From: Verrucomicrobiales bacterium
Lineage (GTDB): Bacteria > Verrucomicrobiota > Verrucomicrobiia > Verrucomicrobiales > DEV007
Reading direction: 5' to 3'
Length of the DNA stretch: 64,000 bases
NCBI GenBank assembly: GCA_002698785.1
Contig: PAAG01000046.1
Location: 166,484-230,483 of the forward strand
Of the stretch, positions 18,370-26,443 are shown in pieces (within the stretch, counting starts at the first letter, position 1; each line of letters starts with the position of its first letter). The position numbers were made by a program, and so were the translations under genes. Below the pieces are notes generated by a model. It did not search any database. It saw nothing but the letters and a program-made list of their open reading frames with translations, and had not been told where the DNA came from.

Positions 18370-18789
18370 TCAAGGCCCCCTACCATTCCTCTTTCCCAAA
18401 ATCAGGCTCAGCCCAAAAACAAACGGAATCAAAACCGCCAACAGAAACAGAACCGCAACAATTAGAAATCCCGTCATCTGCCCTATCTCCGGCCCGATCC
18501 CATAGTCCCGATCCAGAATCCACCACGCGTACACTAAGAGCGAAAACCCAACATACGGAATCGGAGACACAAGGCACCCCACAACAAAACGCCGGAACAG
18601 CCTCGGACAAAATAGCGTAGCAACGGCACAAACTCCCGAGCAGACCGCAAACAATCCCGAACTCAACTTTCGGATATCGCCGTTCAACCACTCGTCAGTG
18701 CAAAAGAGCACCGCCGTCCCCAGCAAAGGGAGCCCAATCACAAATACATTCCGGGACCAATCGCCTCTTTCCTCGCTTTCCAACCTCAT
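18370..18789 (-). CDS. Small integral membrane protein, unknown
   Basis: A 139-residue protein with four predicted membrane helices: VFVIGLPLLGTAVLF, LFAVCSGVCAVATLFC, YVGFSLLVYAWWIL and FLIVAVLFLLAVLIPFVFGLSLIL. The N-terminus is charged (RLESEERGD) and the C-terminus ends KRNGRGP, so both ends are probably cytoplasmic. It has one of the few Shine-Dalgarno-like sequences in the window: GGGAGGTG directly before the ATG at 18789. No family was recognised. It stands alone, divergent from the dehydrogenase gene. Confidence 0.7.
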   Translation of the reverse strand: MRLESEERGDWSRNVFVIGLPLLGTAVLFCTDEWLNGDIRKLSSGLFAVCSGVCAVATLFCPRLFRRFVVGCLVSPIPYVGFSLLVYAWWILDRDYGIGPEIGQMTGFLIVAVLFLLAVLIPFVFGLSLILGKRNGRGP

Positions 18790-18881
18790 CACCTCCCACG
18801 TTCCCGCCCAAAGATGATTGAAGTGTGAAAACTATGCGAACTCTCGAAGAAAAAGCAGCCCCCCCAAAGCCAAACCGTTTT

Positions 18882-18920
18882 GTGTAAATTCATCCCATTC
18901 GTGCAAATTCGTGTTCCATT
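18882..18920 (+). repeat. AAATTCGTG word repeat in spacer
   Basis: GTGTAAATTCATCCCATTCG followed by TGCAAATTCGTGTTCCATT: the word (C)AAATTC(G/A)T recurs in a short run. Non-coding low-complexity spacer, similar in character to the GATTAC and GTGCCT word repeats nearby. Confidence 0.4.
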
Positions 18921-19004
18921 CCCCCACTCCGCCGATCTATCGTGGAAGGGCAAGCCTACGCGCTTATGCAGCCACCTTGCCCGTGGACAGAAGCCCAACC
19001 GAAA

Positions 19005-19034
19005 CTGATTACCGATCACTGATCACCGATTACT
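19005..19034 (+). repeat. CTGATTAC/GATCAC word repeat, second copy
   Basis: Consists of alternating GATTAC and GATCAC words ending four bases before the ATG of the dehydrogenase. Same family as 14712-14738. Because it abuts the start codon it forms the leader of that mRNA, if the promoter lies upstream. Confidence 0.5.
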
Positions 19035-19037
19035 AAA

Positions 19038-20114
19038 ATGCGTCAGCAGGCCATCGCCCTAACCGAACCAGGACGCCTCACCGCCATCCCTGACACCGTT
19101 CCCTCACCCAACGAGGGCGAAGCCCGCGTCCGCATCCGCACCATCGGCGTCTGCGGCACCGACATCCACGCCTTCCACGGACGCCAACCATTCTTCGAGT
19201 ACCCCCGCATCCTCGGCCACGAACTCGCCGCCGAGATCGTCGAACTCAACGGCCCCTCCGAACTCAAACCCGGCCAACTCGTCGCCGTCGAGCCCTACCT
19301 CAACGATCCCACTTCTCCCGCGTCCCAAAAAGGCAAAACCAACTGCTGCGAAAACCTCCAGGTCCTTGGCGTCCATTGCGACGGCGGCATGCGCCCCCAG
19401 ATCAACGTCCCCACCCACAAACTCCACCCCGCAAAAACCGCCACCCCCGACCAGCTCGCCCTCGTCGAGATGCTCAGCATCGGATGCCACGCCACCCACC
19501 GCAGCCGCGCGCAAGAGAGCGACACCGCCCTCATTCTCGGCGCCGGCCCCATCGGACTCAGCGTCCTCTCCTTCCTCCGCAACATCACCAAAAACATCAT
19601 CGTCGCCGACCTCAGTGAAGACCGCCTCGCCTTCACCCGCGAAGCCTTCGGCGTCGAGCGCACCCTCATCGTAAACCCAGAAGCCAAAAGTTGGAGTGAG
19701 GCCTTCAAGCCTTCCCAGAGCAAAAAGCCTTCCCAAGCCAAGGGCAACTCCCCCCTCCTCGACTCCTGCGGAGGCAACCTCCCCGACCTCGTTTTCGACG
19801 CTACCGGCCACACCGGCTCCATGCACACCACCTTCGATCTTGTCGCTCACGGAGGCACCATCATCTTCGTCGGTCTCTTTCAAGGCGAAGTCACCTTCCA
19901 CGACCCAACCTTCCATCGGAAAGAGATCACTTTGATGTCGAGTCGCAATGCAACGTCAGCGGAGATGCGGGAAGTCATCGAAGCCGTCGAAAGTGGTGCG
20001 GTGGATACACAGCCATGGATCACGCATCGTTTGGCGTTGGATGAAGTGCCCGACCTTTTCGAAGGAACGATCACCGACCCTGAACTACGGAAAGCAGTGA
20101 TTGAGGTCGGGTGA
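19038..20114 (+). CDS. Zinc-type medium-chain alcohol/polyol dehydrogenase
   Basis: A 358-residue medium-chain dehydrogenase close to the sorbitol/threonine/L-galactonate dehydrogenase branch. The catalytic zinc site is visible as GVCGTDIHAFHG and ILGHELAAEI (GHE). The Rossmann motif is LILGAGPIGLSVLSFL, with an acidic residue following in VADLSED, favouring NAD. The structural-zinc lobe is degenerate: where relatives have CGxCxxC, this protein has NDPTSPASQKGK and then only NCCENLQVLGVHCDGGM. An insertion of low complexity (FKPSQSKKPSQAKGNSPLL) precedes the last third. Neighbouring genes do not reveal the substrate. Confidence 0.85.
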   Translation: MRQQAIALTEPGRLTAIPDTVPSPNEGEARVRIRTIGVCGTDIHAFHGRQPFFEYPRILGHELAAEIVELNGPSELKPGQLVAVEPYLNDPTSPASQKGKTNCCENLQVLGVHCDGGMRPQINVPTHKLHPAKTATPDQLALVEMLSIGCHATHRSRAQESDTALILGAGPIGLSVLSFLRNITKNIIVADLSEDRLAFTREAFGVERTLIVNPEAKSWSEAFKPSQSKKPSQAKGNSPLLDSCGGNLPDLVFDATGHTGSMHTTFDLVAHGGTIIFVGLFQGEVTFHDPTFHRKEITLMSSRNATSAEMREVIEAVESGAVDTQPWITHRLALDEVPDLFEGTITDPELRKAVIEVG

Positions 20115-20193
20115 AATCGCAAAGCTCTTCCCACCGCACCTTTCGATCCATTTCATGCCGAATGGAACCAGACAGAGAGTCGTATTGATCGAT

Positions 20194-20526
20194 CTAGCTA
20201 GCCTTCGCAATCCGCCACTCCCTGATACATCCCAAGACGCCAAATCCAAAGGCAACCAACAAGCAGAGTATCCACCTCTCATTTCTCCGATAGCTCGGAA
20301 TTCCTGCCTGCTCAAAGAATCCCAGCAAGTTCCGTTTCAGATCCTGCTCGCTCTTAGCAGGATGAAAAAGATCGTCGTTCACGACCACAATATGCCAGCT
20401 ATCTGGTGCACGGCTCATCCGCATCGCCGTGACCTCCTCAACGGTAGTCGCAATCGTCACCGTATTTAAGAAAACCAGAACCAGCAGCAAGCCTACTGTA
20501 ACGGCAAGATAGAAAACCTTCATCAT
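20194..20526 (-). CDS. Small two-helix membrane protein, unknown
   Basis: A 110-residue protein: an N-terminal membrane helix (VFYLAVTVGLLLVLVFLNTVTI), about 50 soluble residues, probably outside the cytoplasm (SRAPDSWHIVVVNDDLFHPAKS), and a second helix (WILCLLVAFGFGVLGC) near the C-terminus. No family was recognised. It is convergent with the dehydrogenase gene. The start at MMKVF gives a conventional positively charged N-terminus. Confidence 0.55.
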   Translation of the reverse strand: MMKVFYLAVTVGLLLVLVFLNTVTIATTVEEVTAMRMSRAPDSWHIVVVNDDLFHPAKSEQDLKRNLLGFFEQAGIPSYRRNERWILCLLVAFGFGVLGCIREWRIAKAS

Positions 20527-20544
20527 CTGCCAGAAGGCTATCAA

Positions 20545-20972
20545 CCAGCCCCATCCAAATCAATCCAGATACTCTCGACAGATCGTTGTGCATTTGTTAG
20601 AATGACACACTAAGGCAGAGGTCTTTCTCCACATATCCCAGCATCCAACCGCACCGTTCAGAGAGCCTGCCAGAATCGAGAAAACAGCCTATCCTAAATA
20701 TCACCCCGCCAATGCCCAAAACGCACAGAAGCACCCGAAATGCATGTAAATGTCCGAAAGATGCACCGCAGACAAACCGAGAGTAAACAACTCACATCCA
20801 GCACCTTACAACCGCAAAAACCCTCCCCAAAAAGCCGAAATGACGAAAAACGAAAACCCCATCATTTCCCATCATTTTCGTCCCGACGAAAATTCTCCCA
20901 TCGCCAAATCGCCGAGAAATCCCCTCAGCCCTTGAGAGTCGCCAGCACCTCCCAGCTTCTACCTCCTAGCTC
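20545..20972. other. Non-coding spacer with ATCATTTCCC repeat and AGCTTC words
   Basis: About 430 bases without a supportable gene. It holds one copy of ATCATTTCCCATCATTTTCG (20861-20880), also found as a set of three at 39260-39473 and as a reverse variant near 23336. It also holds a CCCAGCTTCTACCTCCTAGC run (20951-20970) resembling the spacer at 32539-32555. Several short frames exist but lack codon bias and start signals. Confidence 0.5.
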
Positions 20973-21458
20973 CTATTCATAAAACACATGCACCGGAGTC
21001 CCGGAATCACACCAGGCAAAGAACCGCTTGGCAGCATTCCGACCGTCTACAGGCACACGGATACAACCGTGCGAGGCCGGATAATTCGGCACGTCGTAGG
21101 AGCCGTGAATGAAAATATTGCCATTGATCTGCACGGCCCAAGGCATCGGTGCATTATCGTAAATGCTTGAGTAGTGATCGGCATTTTTCCAGGCAGCACG
21201 ATAGCGACCAGTTGGAGTGCACCCGCCCTTACCTGAACTGATATTGGTCTTTAAAACGAGGCGGTTCCCTTCGTAGGCCCGTAGAACCTGCTGGGTTAGA
21301 TTCACTTCCACATGTTTGCCGGGCTTTGGATTCACCGCTCGATTCGCATTTCCGCCGAACAAAGCACTGAAAAGACCGCCTCCCTGAGCCTGCACCGAAG
21401 GAGTGCAGTAAAACCCAAGACCAAGCACCAGGACCACAAGAGAAAAGAAATGCCTCAT
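20973..21458 (-). CDS. L,D-transpeptidase (YkuD domain)
   Basis: A 161-residue secreted protein: signal peptide (about residues 1-24), a short glycine-rich linker, then a complete YkuD catalytic domain. The domain begins KHVEVNLTQQVLRAYEGN and contains the signature IHGS followed by SHGCIRVP, with the catalytic Cys in SHGCIR. It would act in the periplasm on peptidoglycan, forming 3-3 cross-links or attaching proteins to the wall. The start at MRHFFSL was chosen for the signal peptide; upstream in-frame codons are not convincing. It is minus-strand, like the beta-helix protein upstream of it. Confidence 0.9.
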   Translation of the reverse strand: MRHFFSLVVLVLGLGFYCTPSVQAQGGGLFSALFGGNANRAVNPKPGKHVEVNLTQQVLRAYEGNRLVLKTNISSGKGGCTPTGRYRAAWKNADHYSSIYDNAPMPWAVQINGNIFIHGSYDVPNYPASHGCIRVPVDGRNAAKRFFAWCDSGTPVHVFYE

Positions 21459-21542
21459 GGTAGAACATACTGCTACCGCTTCATACAAACGCAAGCCCGA
21501 GTTTGTGTGATCGATCATAGTTCTTCAGGCTTCAGTTGACCG

Positions 21543-23261
21543 TTACCTCTTACGTATTGCCTTCGTTTTCGCAAAAGCTCTGAGATTCGCCGCATTGGTC
21601 GCGAAAATCTTCACCCGGATTCGCTTTTTCGAGATCTTCTTAACGATGATCTTATAGGGATTCCCTCCCCTTACCTTCGCTTTCGCACGCCCCGTTGCCT
21701 TTACTCGCAATAGCAATCCATCCGTTCCACCGGTCACAGACATTCCAATCTTAGCTCGCTTGCCGCGAAACGTCACTTTCCTTGGAGCAATGATCTTGGG
21801 CGCAGGCGAAGGAAAATACTCCACTGCACCAATATCGATTTCATCGCCAAAAGGCCTCGCCTCACCCCGTTGATCGGTCGCCGGAGTATTGCCGGTCGGA
21901 ATGCCAGCATCGATCACGGGAGAGCCGATCAGCGGGTTCATCGTCTCGGTGAGACCTCCATTGTCCCGGAGCGGCCCCAACTTCGGATCGCCCGTCAGCG
22001 GAGAGCCGAGCCCGGTTGCACCATCCGTGTCCCCGATGAAATTCAAGCCAGCTTCGGCGAACTCGCCAAAGAGATCGTTGCCGGTGGCGACCTCTCCCTG
22101 GGTAGAGTTTCCCGCCACGATCGTGTTTTCAAGGGTTACGGTCTCTTCCGTCCCAACATGTTCGATTCCGCCCCCGTTTCCCGCCACTCGATTGCCGACA
22201 ATGGTGCAATTGGTGATCTGGGTAGCCGTACTGAAGACAGAGATTCCTCCTCCTCCACCTACGGGCGCGAGGGTTCCAGGCTGGGTGTTGTCCGCGATCG
22301 TGACATTTGTGAGTGTCGCCGAACTGGCGAACACGATCGCTATGCCAGCACCTCTCCCGCCGTCAAAGTCACCTTTCAGGGTCCCGGTCCGGTTTCTTGC
22401 AATGGTAGTGTCCTCGATGACCAGTGCCTGATTGGAAATAAAGTTGGCTATTCCGCCTCCCCATCCGGTTTCACCAAAAGCATCCCCGAGTCCTCTGCCA
22501 TTGATTGAATCACCAGCGTCTCCGCAAGTATTGTCGCTGATCGTACTTTGGGAAATCGAAAGGCTACCTCCGTTGTATATGCCTCCCCCAATTCCACCGT
22601 CTCCTCCGACTGTTATGTCGGCTGTGCCCAGCCCGTCAGCATCGCCTCCACTGCCAGTATTGTTGAAGGTGATGCGGGTGCGCAGCAGGGTCAGGGCCCC
22701 TGCGGCATCGTTGTAAATGCCTCCCCCGTTTCCTGCACTCCCGCCTTTTGCAATTGATGCGTTCGCGGAGTCTTCGCCATCCCCAGTGCGGCAATGAGTG
22801 ACTATGCAATCGATGAGGGTTAAATCTCCAGCATTCAAGATTCCTCCCCCCGGATCGGAGGTCGTGTCGGGAGCGGCGTCGGCAGTGGCCCCATCCCGCA
22901 TAGTGAGATTGTACATCGTGACGGTGTTTCCGGCATCGACCTGAAAGATACGGGAATCACCAGAGGTAGGAGTGCCGCTCCCATCGGCATCTCCGGAAAT
23001 GGTGATACCGTTAGACAAGGCAGCAGCGTCGATCGTGAGATCGATATCGACCAGCAGCTGACCGGTGGTGAGGCGAATAGTCTGGCCATTCAACCCGGCG
23101 CCGAAATCGATCGTATCGCCCGAGCTGGCCGTGTCGATCGCATTGCGCAACGATCCGGCACCAGAATCTGCGTTGTTCAGGACGGTGAGAGTATCCGCCA
23201 GCACCGGGGTGGTGCAGGCAACAGTCAGAGTGAGAAAGAGAAAGGAGCATCTGTAATTCAT
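21543..23261 (-). CDS. Secreted right-handed beta-helix protein (choice-of-anchor Q type)
   Basis: A 572-residue exported protein (signal peptide about 1-22). Residues about 25-440 show polymorphic beta-helix repeats: SGAGSLRNAIDTASSGDTI, then runs such as GGGIYNDAAGALTLLRTRITFNN, GGGIYNGGSLSISQSTISDN and GGGISVFSTATQITNCTIVGN. The region then ends PVIDAGIPTGNTPATDQRG...IDIGAVEY, the choice-of-anchor-Q signature. The last about 85 residues are strongly basic (KVTFRGKRAKIG, KKISKKRIRVK) and end AIRKR, reminiscent of but distinct from the QPDL-type domains nearby. A promoter-like element shared with the kinase and sigma-factor genes lies 38 bases upstream of the ATG. Confidence 0.85.
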   Translation of the reverse strand: MNYRCSFLFLTLTVACTTPVLADTLTVLNNADSGAGSLRNAIDTASSGDTIDFGAGLNGQTIRLTTGQLLVDIDLTIDAAALSNGITISGDADGSGTPTSGDSRIFQVDAGNTVTMYNLTMRDGATADAAPDTTSDPGGGILNAGDLTLIDCIVTHCRTGDGEDSANASIAKGGSAGNGGGIYNDAAGALTLLRTRITFNNTGSGGDADGLGTADITVGGDGGIGGGIYNGGSLSISQSTISDNTCGDAGDSINGRGLGDAFGETGWGGGIANFISNQALVIEDTTIARNRTGTLKGDFDGGRGAGIAIVFASSATLTNVTIADNTQPGTLAPVGGGGGISVFSTATQITNCTIVGNRVAGNGGGIEHVGTEETVTLENTIVAGNSTQGEVATGNDLFGEFAEAGLNFIGDTDGATGLGSPLTGDPKLGPLRDNGGLTETMNPLIGSPVIDAGIPTGNTPATDQRGEARPFGDEIDIGAVEYFPSPAPKIIAPRKVTFRGKRAKIGMSVTGGTDGLLLRVKATGRAKAKVRGGNPYKIIVKKISKKRIRVKIFATNAANLRAFAKTKAIRKR

Positions 23262-23298
23262 GGCAATCAATGTCGAGGGAGCCCCCGTCACCCTCTCG

Positions 23299-23324
23299 AT
23301 TGCCCTTTGCAGAACGCTGTTACA
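23299..23324 (-). promoter_or_regulatory. Shared ECF-type promoter element upstream of beta-helix gene
   Basis: On the minus strand: TGTAACA (23324-23318), 13 bases, GGCAAT (23304-23299). Matching elements precede the kinase gene (13-base gap) and the sigma-factor gene (12-base gap). The AAC core of the upstream box resembles ECF -35 elements. The position fits a short leader before the ATG at 23261. Confidence 0.6.
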
Positions 23325-23658
23325 CTTTCTGTGAAGAAAATGATGGGGAAATCGTTTTTTGAGGGCAAAATTCTGTTTATTTTTTGCAACTGATTTGTTT
23401 TCAGTGGCTTGTGGGAATTTTCAGAATAATGGGGTCCCATCATTTCACGACATTCTGGGCGGGATATTGTCGTTTTGTGTCGGTGGGTGGGGGTGTTTCG
23501 GCGGGGGCCGTGGAAGGCGGGTCAATACACTAACATAGCCACATGAGAATACCACCGAAGAATGGACTGTGGTGGTTGCTTCCGGGCCGCACCTCGATCA
23601 GTGTGCGTTCGCCGGGCTCGTGTGGCAATTCGACTGCTTGGCGAGCTGGAGTTCACCA
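23325..23658. other. Spacer downstream of kinase gene
   Basis: About 330 bases between the kinase stop and the beta-helix promoter, with no supportable gene. It contains a reverse-strand variant of the ATCATTTCCC repeat (23336-23354; minus strand CGATTTCCCCATCATTTTC) and an A/T-rich stretch near 23360-23420. No U-tract hairpin terminator was found. Confidence 0.4.
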
Positions 23659-26343
23659 CTACCGATTTGTGGAGACTGGGAGTTTTGTCTCGAACCCGAC
23701 GATGACGGTGAGAGGGTCTGCGACGAGATTTTCGATGGCGGGATGGTTCCGGTAGATCCCCGGCGGCACGATCTCGCCTTCGTGGATCCATTCGTCGATG
23801 ACGATCTCTCCCGAGGCGGAAACCAGTTTCGCGCCGTCTTCCGTCTCGACACGCTTCACGCGTATCGAATTAAGACGTAGAGTCCCGAGAGCCGCATCTT
23901 GCCCTGACAATCGCACGGTCGCGTTTTCAAAGACTCGCGAATTCAGTCCGCCTAACGTGCCTTTATTTACGATCCAGTCTCCCTGGTATTGCGAGGTGTC
24001 CGCACCGATTACGAGGAAGCCTTCGTCTTCTCCTTCAAGAATCAGATCGTGGGCACCCGATATTTCCCCCTCGAGAAACAATCGGCCTGCTGCATCGTCC
24101 TGATTGCGAGCGCCGAAGTGTAAGGTCGTGGCCTCTTCTACGACGAGTTGACCTGCCAGTGTTGCAGAAGAGAACATGGCATTGCTCACCACTCGGTGCA
24201 GGATCTTCCCCCCTTGCAAACGCAGCTCAGGAAATACTAGAGTAGATCCGTTCGAGGAAAAGGAGAGCTCTCCTCCCTTTTCCAGGGTGCAGACCCGCCC
24301 GCCGAAATAATTCAGTCCCGGACTGTACGGTCCGACCGACATTTTAACTCCCTTGGGAACTCGGTATTGGGCGACTTTCACCGTTGAATTCCTGTCGCGA
24401 TACGCAACTCTCGTCGGTGCCTCTTTGCCCCAAATTTTGCGATCGAACCACTCGCCATCTTGAGACATTGTGTGGACTGGCGCGCCCTCGGGCAATGGGT
24501 CGGCATTGAAACGGTAGAGGTCGAACTCTGCGATTCCAGTGCCCTCGACCGTGATCGTTCCCATTATCTGAATCCCGGGATGATCCTCCAATTCCGACTC
24601 GGGAGCATACTCGCCCGGCGCAACGACTTCGCCATGCAAACGTAGGCTCTCTACCGACACATTCCGGAGGACGGTGAGAATGCCTCGCTCCGAGACGTCG
24701 ACCTTTCCCAGTCGCATGATTTCGTTTTCTTCGCCCGAAATGCTCTCTCTCCCAATTCTCAAACTCCCGCTACCGATTTGGATCGGTCCCGTCCCAAGTC
24801 CGGTAATCGAGTCCAGCCTGACAATGCCATCAATGAAGCAGCCGCCAGAGAAGTGACGATTGTTGCCGGAAAAAACAAACATCAATTGCGACTCCGGTCG
24901 ACCGACAATAAGGGGCGCATTGCCAGACAGGTTCGCCTTAACCTCTGGCCCGATGCCGGGTTCGAACCGAACGAATTGCGAGACAGACTCCACGGAGATA
25001 TCCCCTTCCATAGTAGTACCGAAACTAAGAGAGTATACCCGGAAATTTCCGCTCTGCGGCGAACGCTTATCCAGTAATTCGATGGAGCCGCCATTGAGAA
25101 CGAGCGATTCTGCCACGATTTTTCCTGCCGTCCCTCCTGCTGTGAGCATCGTTCCCGGCAAGAGTCGAAGGTTGCCACCGAGGAACTTCGACTGACCCCC
25201 ATTTTTGTCGATACGAGCAGAGAGTCGTGTGCCCGGGCGAGCAAAGAAATCTCTCTCCGAACCCCATTCCTGGTTTTCAAACAACGACGTCCCCCAAAGA
25301 ACTTCCGCATTCCAGGGATACGATTTGGATGAAATGGCTTCACTAGATCCGACGAGGACGGATTCCGAAGGGGGGCTATTTGGCTCGTGCAAAAGGGCGA
25401 AAACAAGACCTATCCCTATCAGAACGATTGCGACAGAGGTTGCGATTTTGACTTTTTTCCGAAGAGAGCGCGACGGGGACGAATTTCTTTCTAATGAAGA
25501 TTGCAACTCGATCACGGTCTGAAACCGGTCATCCGGATCGACAGCCATCGCCTTATCCAAGACCGCATCCAGCGAGCCCGGACTGCCCGCTAACTTCGAC
25601 GCCTTCTCATACCGCCCCACGGGTATTTTTCCGGTCAGTAACTGATACAAAATCACGCCCACGCTGTAGATATCCGCGCGGGCATCGACGGTTCCCTCCG
25701 GATCGAGCATCTCCGGAGCCATGTAGTGTGGGGTGCCTAGTTGAGCACCTGTCAGGGTCAAAGACGGTGCCTCGCCCGAGACGATGACTTTTTTCGCGAG
25801 GCCGAAGTCAGCGATCTTCGCACGACCGTCGTCGGTGAGGAGAATGTTAGACGGCTTCAAATCTCGATGGATTACCTGCTTCTCATGCGCATGTTTCAAG
25901 CCTTCGCAAATCTGATTTACGATTGCCAGCGCTTCACTTGTTGGGCGCTTCCCTCGCAGGGTACCACCGCCCACATACTCCATGGCGATGTAGCGCAGCC
26001 CTCCTCCGGCCACACCTGTTTTCGAAACCCTGACAATGTGTTCGTGATCGAGATCGGAAAGAATTCCCATCTCCGTCTCGAATCGCGATGAGAGCAAGGG
26101 GTCGGAGTCGAACTCTGGCGGCATCACCTTGATCGCCACTTCGTTGCCCACCTCATCCGTCGCCTGATAGACCGCGCCCATACCACCGACGGCGATGAGC
26201 TTGACGATTTCATATTGGGGAATCGCGGCATCGAGCACTGCCTCGGGCGGAGGCTCCCACAAGCCCGACCGCGACGAGCGAACCGTGTCGTCGTCGTCCC
26301 CCATGGCAAGCTGGAGCAGTTTGAGTCGGTCAGAAGATTCCAT
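23659..26343 (-). CDS. Transmembrane Ser/Thr protein kinase with beta-helical (PATR-like) ectodomain
   Basis: An 894-residue receptor-like kinase. The cytoplasmic N-terminal kinase domain (about 44-285) is complete: glycine loop VGGMGAVY, catalytic Lys in VAIK (about K72), HRDLKPSN (159-166), DFG (179-181) and APE (209-211). A basic stretch and one membrane helix follow (KIATSVAIVLIGIGLVFALL, about 299-318). The remaining 570 residues are extracytoplasmic and beta-rich. Two segments match autotransporter-associated beta-strand repeats: about 470-530 (FSGNNRHFSGG, LGTGPIQIGSGSLRI) and 755-800 (ISGAHDLILEG, QYQGDWIVNKGTLGG). Such repeats are usual in secreted adhesins, not in kinases. It lies 100 bases downstream of an ECF sigma-factor gene and shares its promoter-like element. 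Confidence 0.9.
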   Translation of the reverse strand: MESSDRLKLLQLAMGDDDDTVRSSRSGLWEPPPEAVLDAAIPQYEIVKLIAVGGMGAVYQATDEVGNEVAIKVMPPEFDSDPLLSSRFETEMGILSDLDHEHIVRVSKTGVAGGGLRYIAMEYVGGGTLRGKRPTSEALAIVNQICEGLKHAHEKQVIHRDLKPSNILLTDDGRAKIADFGLAKKVIVSGEAPSLTLTGAQLGTPHYMAPEMLDPEGTVDARADIYSVGVILYQLLTGKIPVGRYEKASKLAGSPGSLDAVLDKAMAVDPDDRFQTVIELQSSLERNSSPSRSLRKKVKIATSVAIVLIGIGLVFALLHEPNSPPSESVLVGSSEAISSKSYPWNAEVLWGTSLFENQEWGSERDFFARPGTRLSARIDKNGGQSKFLGGNLRLLPGTMLTAGGTAGKIVAESLVLNGGSIELLDKRSPQSGNFRVYSLSFGTTMEGDISVESVSQFVRFEPGIGPEVKANLSGNAPLIVGRPESQLMFVFSGNNRHFSGGCFIDGIVRLDSITGLGTGPIQIGSGSLRIGRESISGEENEIMRLGKVDVSERGILTVLRNVSVESLRLHGEVVAPGEYAPESELEDHPGIQIMGTITVEGTGIAEFDLYRFNADPLPEGAPVHTMSQDGEWFDRKIWGKEAPTRVAYRDRNSTVKVAQYRVPKGVKMSVGPYSPGLNYFGGRVCTLEKGGELSFSSNGSTLVFPELRLQGGKILHRVVSNAMFSSATLAGQLVVEEATTLHFGARNQDDAAGRLFLEGEISGAHDLILEGEDEGFLVIGADTSQYQGDWIVNKGTLGGLNSRVFENATVRLSGQDAALGTLRLNSIRVKRVETEDGAKLVSASGEIVIDEWIHEGEIVPPGIYRNHPAIENLVADPLTVIVGFETKLPVSTNR

Positions 26344-26397
26344 GAATCAAAAAACAGAGCTATCCTCCTCATTGGAAAACTCTCCTCACCCTTCCCC

Positions 26398-26423
26398 ATT
26401 GCCGTATTCTGCAGTCTGTTACA
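26398..26423 (-). promoter_or_regulatory. Shared ECF-type promoter element upstream of kinase gene
   Basis: On the minus strand: TGTAACA (26423-26417), 13 bases, GGCAAT (26403-26398), ending 55 bases before the kinase ATG. The box pair and spacing are the same as upstream of the beta-helix gene and nearly the same as upstream of the sigma factor. Confidence 0.6.
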
Positions 26424-26429
26424 AACAGA
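26415..26429. promoter_or_regulatory. Inverted repeat TCTGTT-N3-AACAGA overlapping kinase promoter
   Basis: TCTGTTACAAACAGA is a perfect 6-3-6 inverted repeat centred on the upstream promoter box of the kinase gene. It could be an operator. The other two promoter copies lack the palindrome, so it may be specific to this promoter or fortuitous. Confidence 0.35.
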
Positions 26430-26443
26430 ATTGCTACGACAAA

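Noticed and set aside
19104..19916. 270-residue reverse-strand frame opposite the dehydrogenase
   Set aside because: Same codon-bias shadow effect; Glu/Gly/Val-rich composition with no domain.
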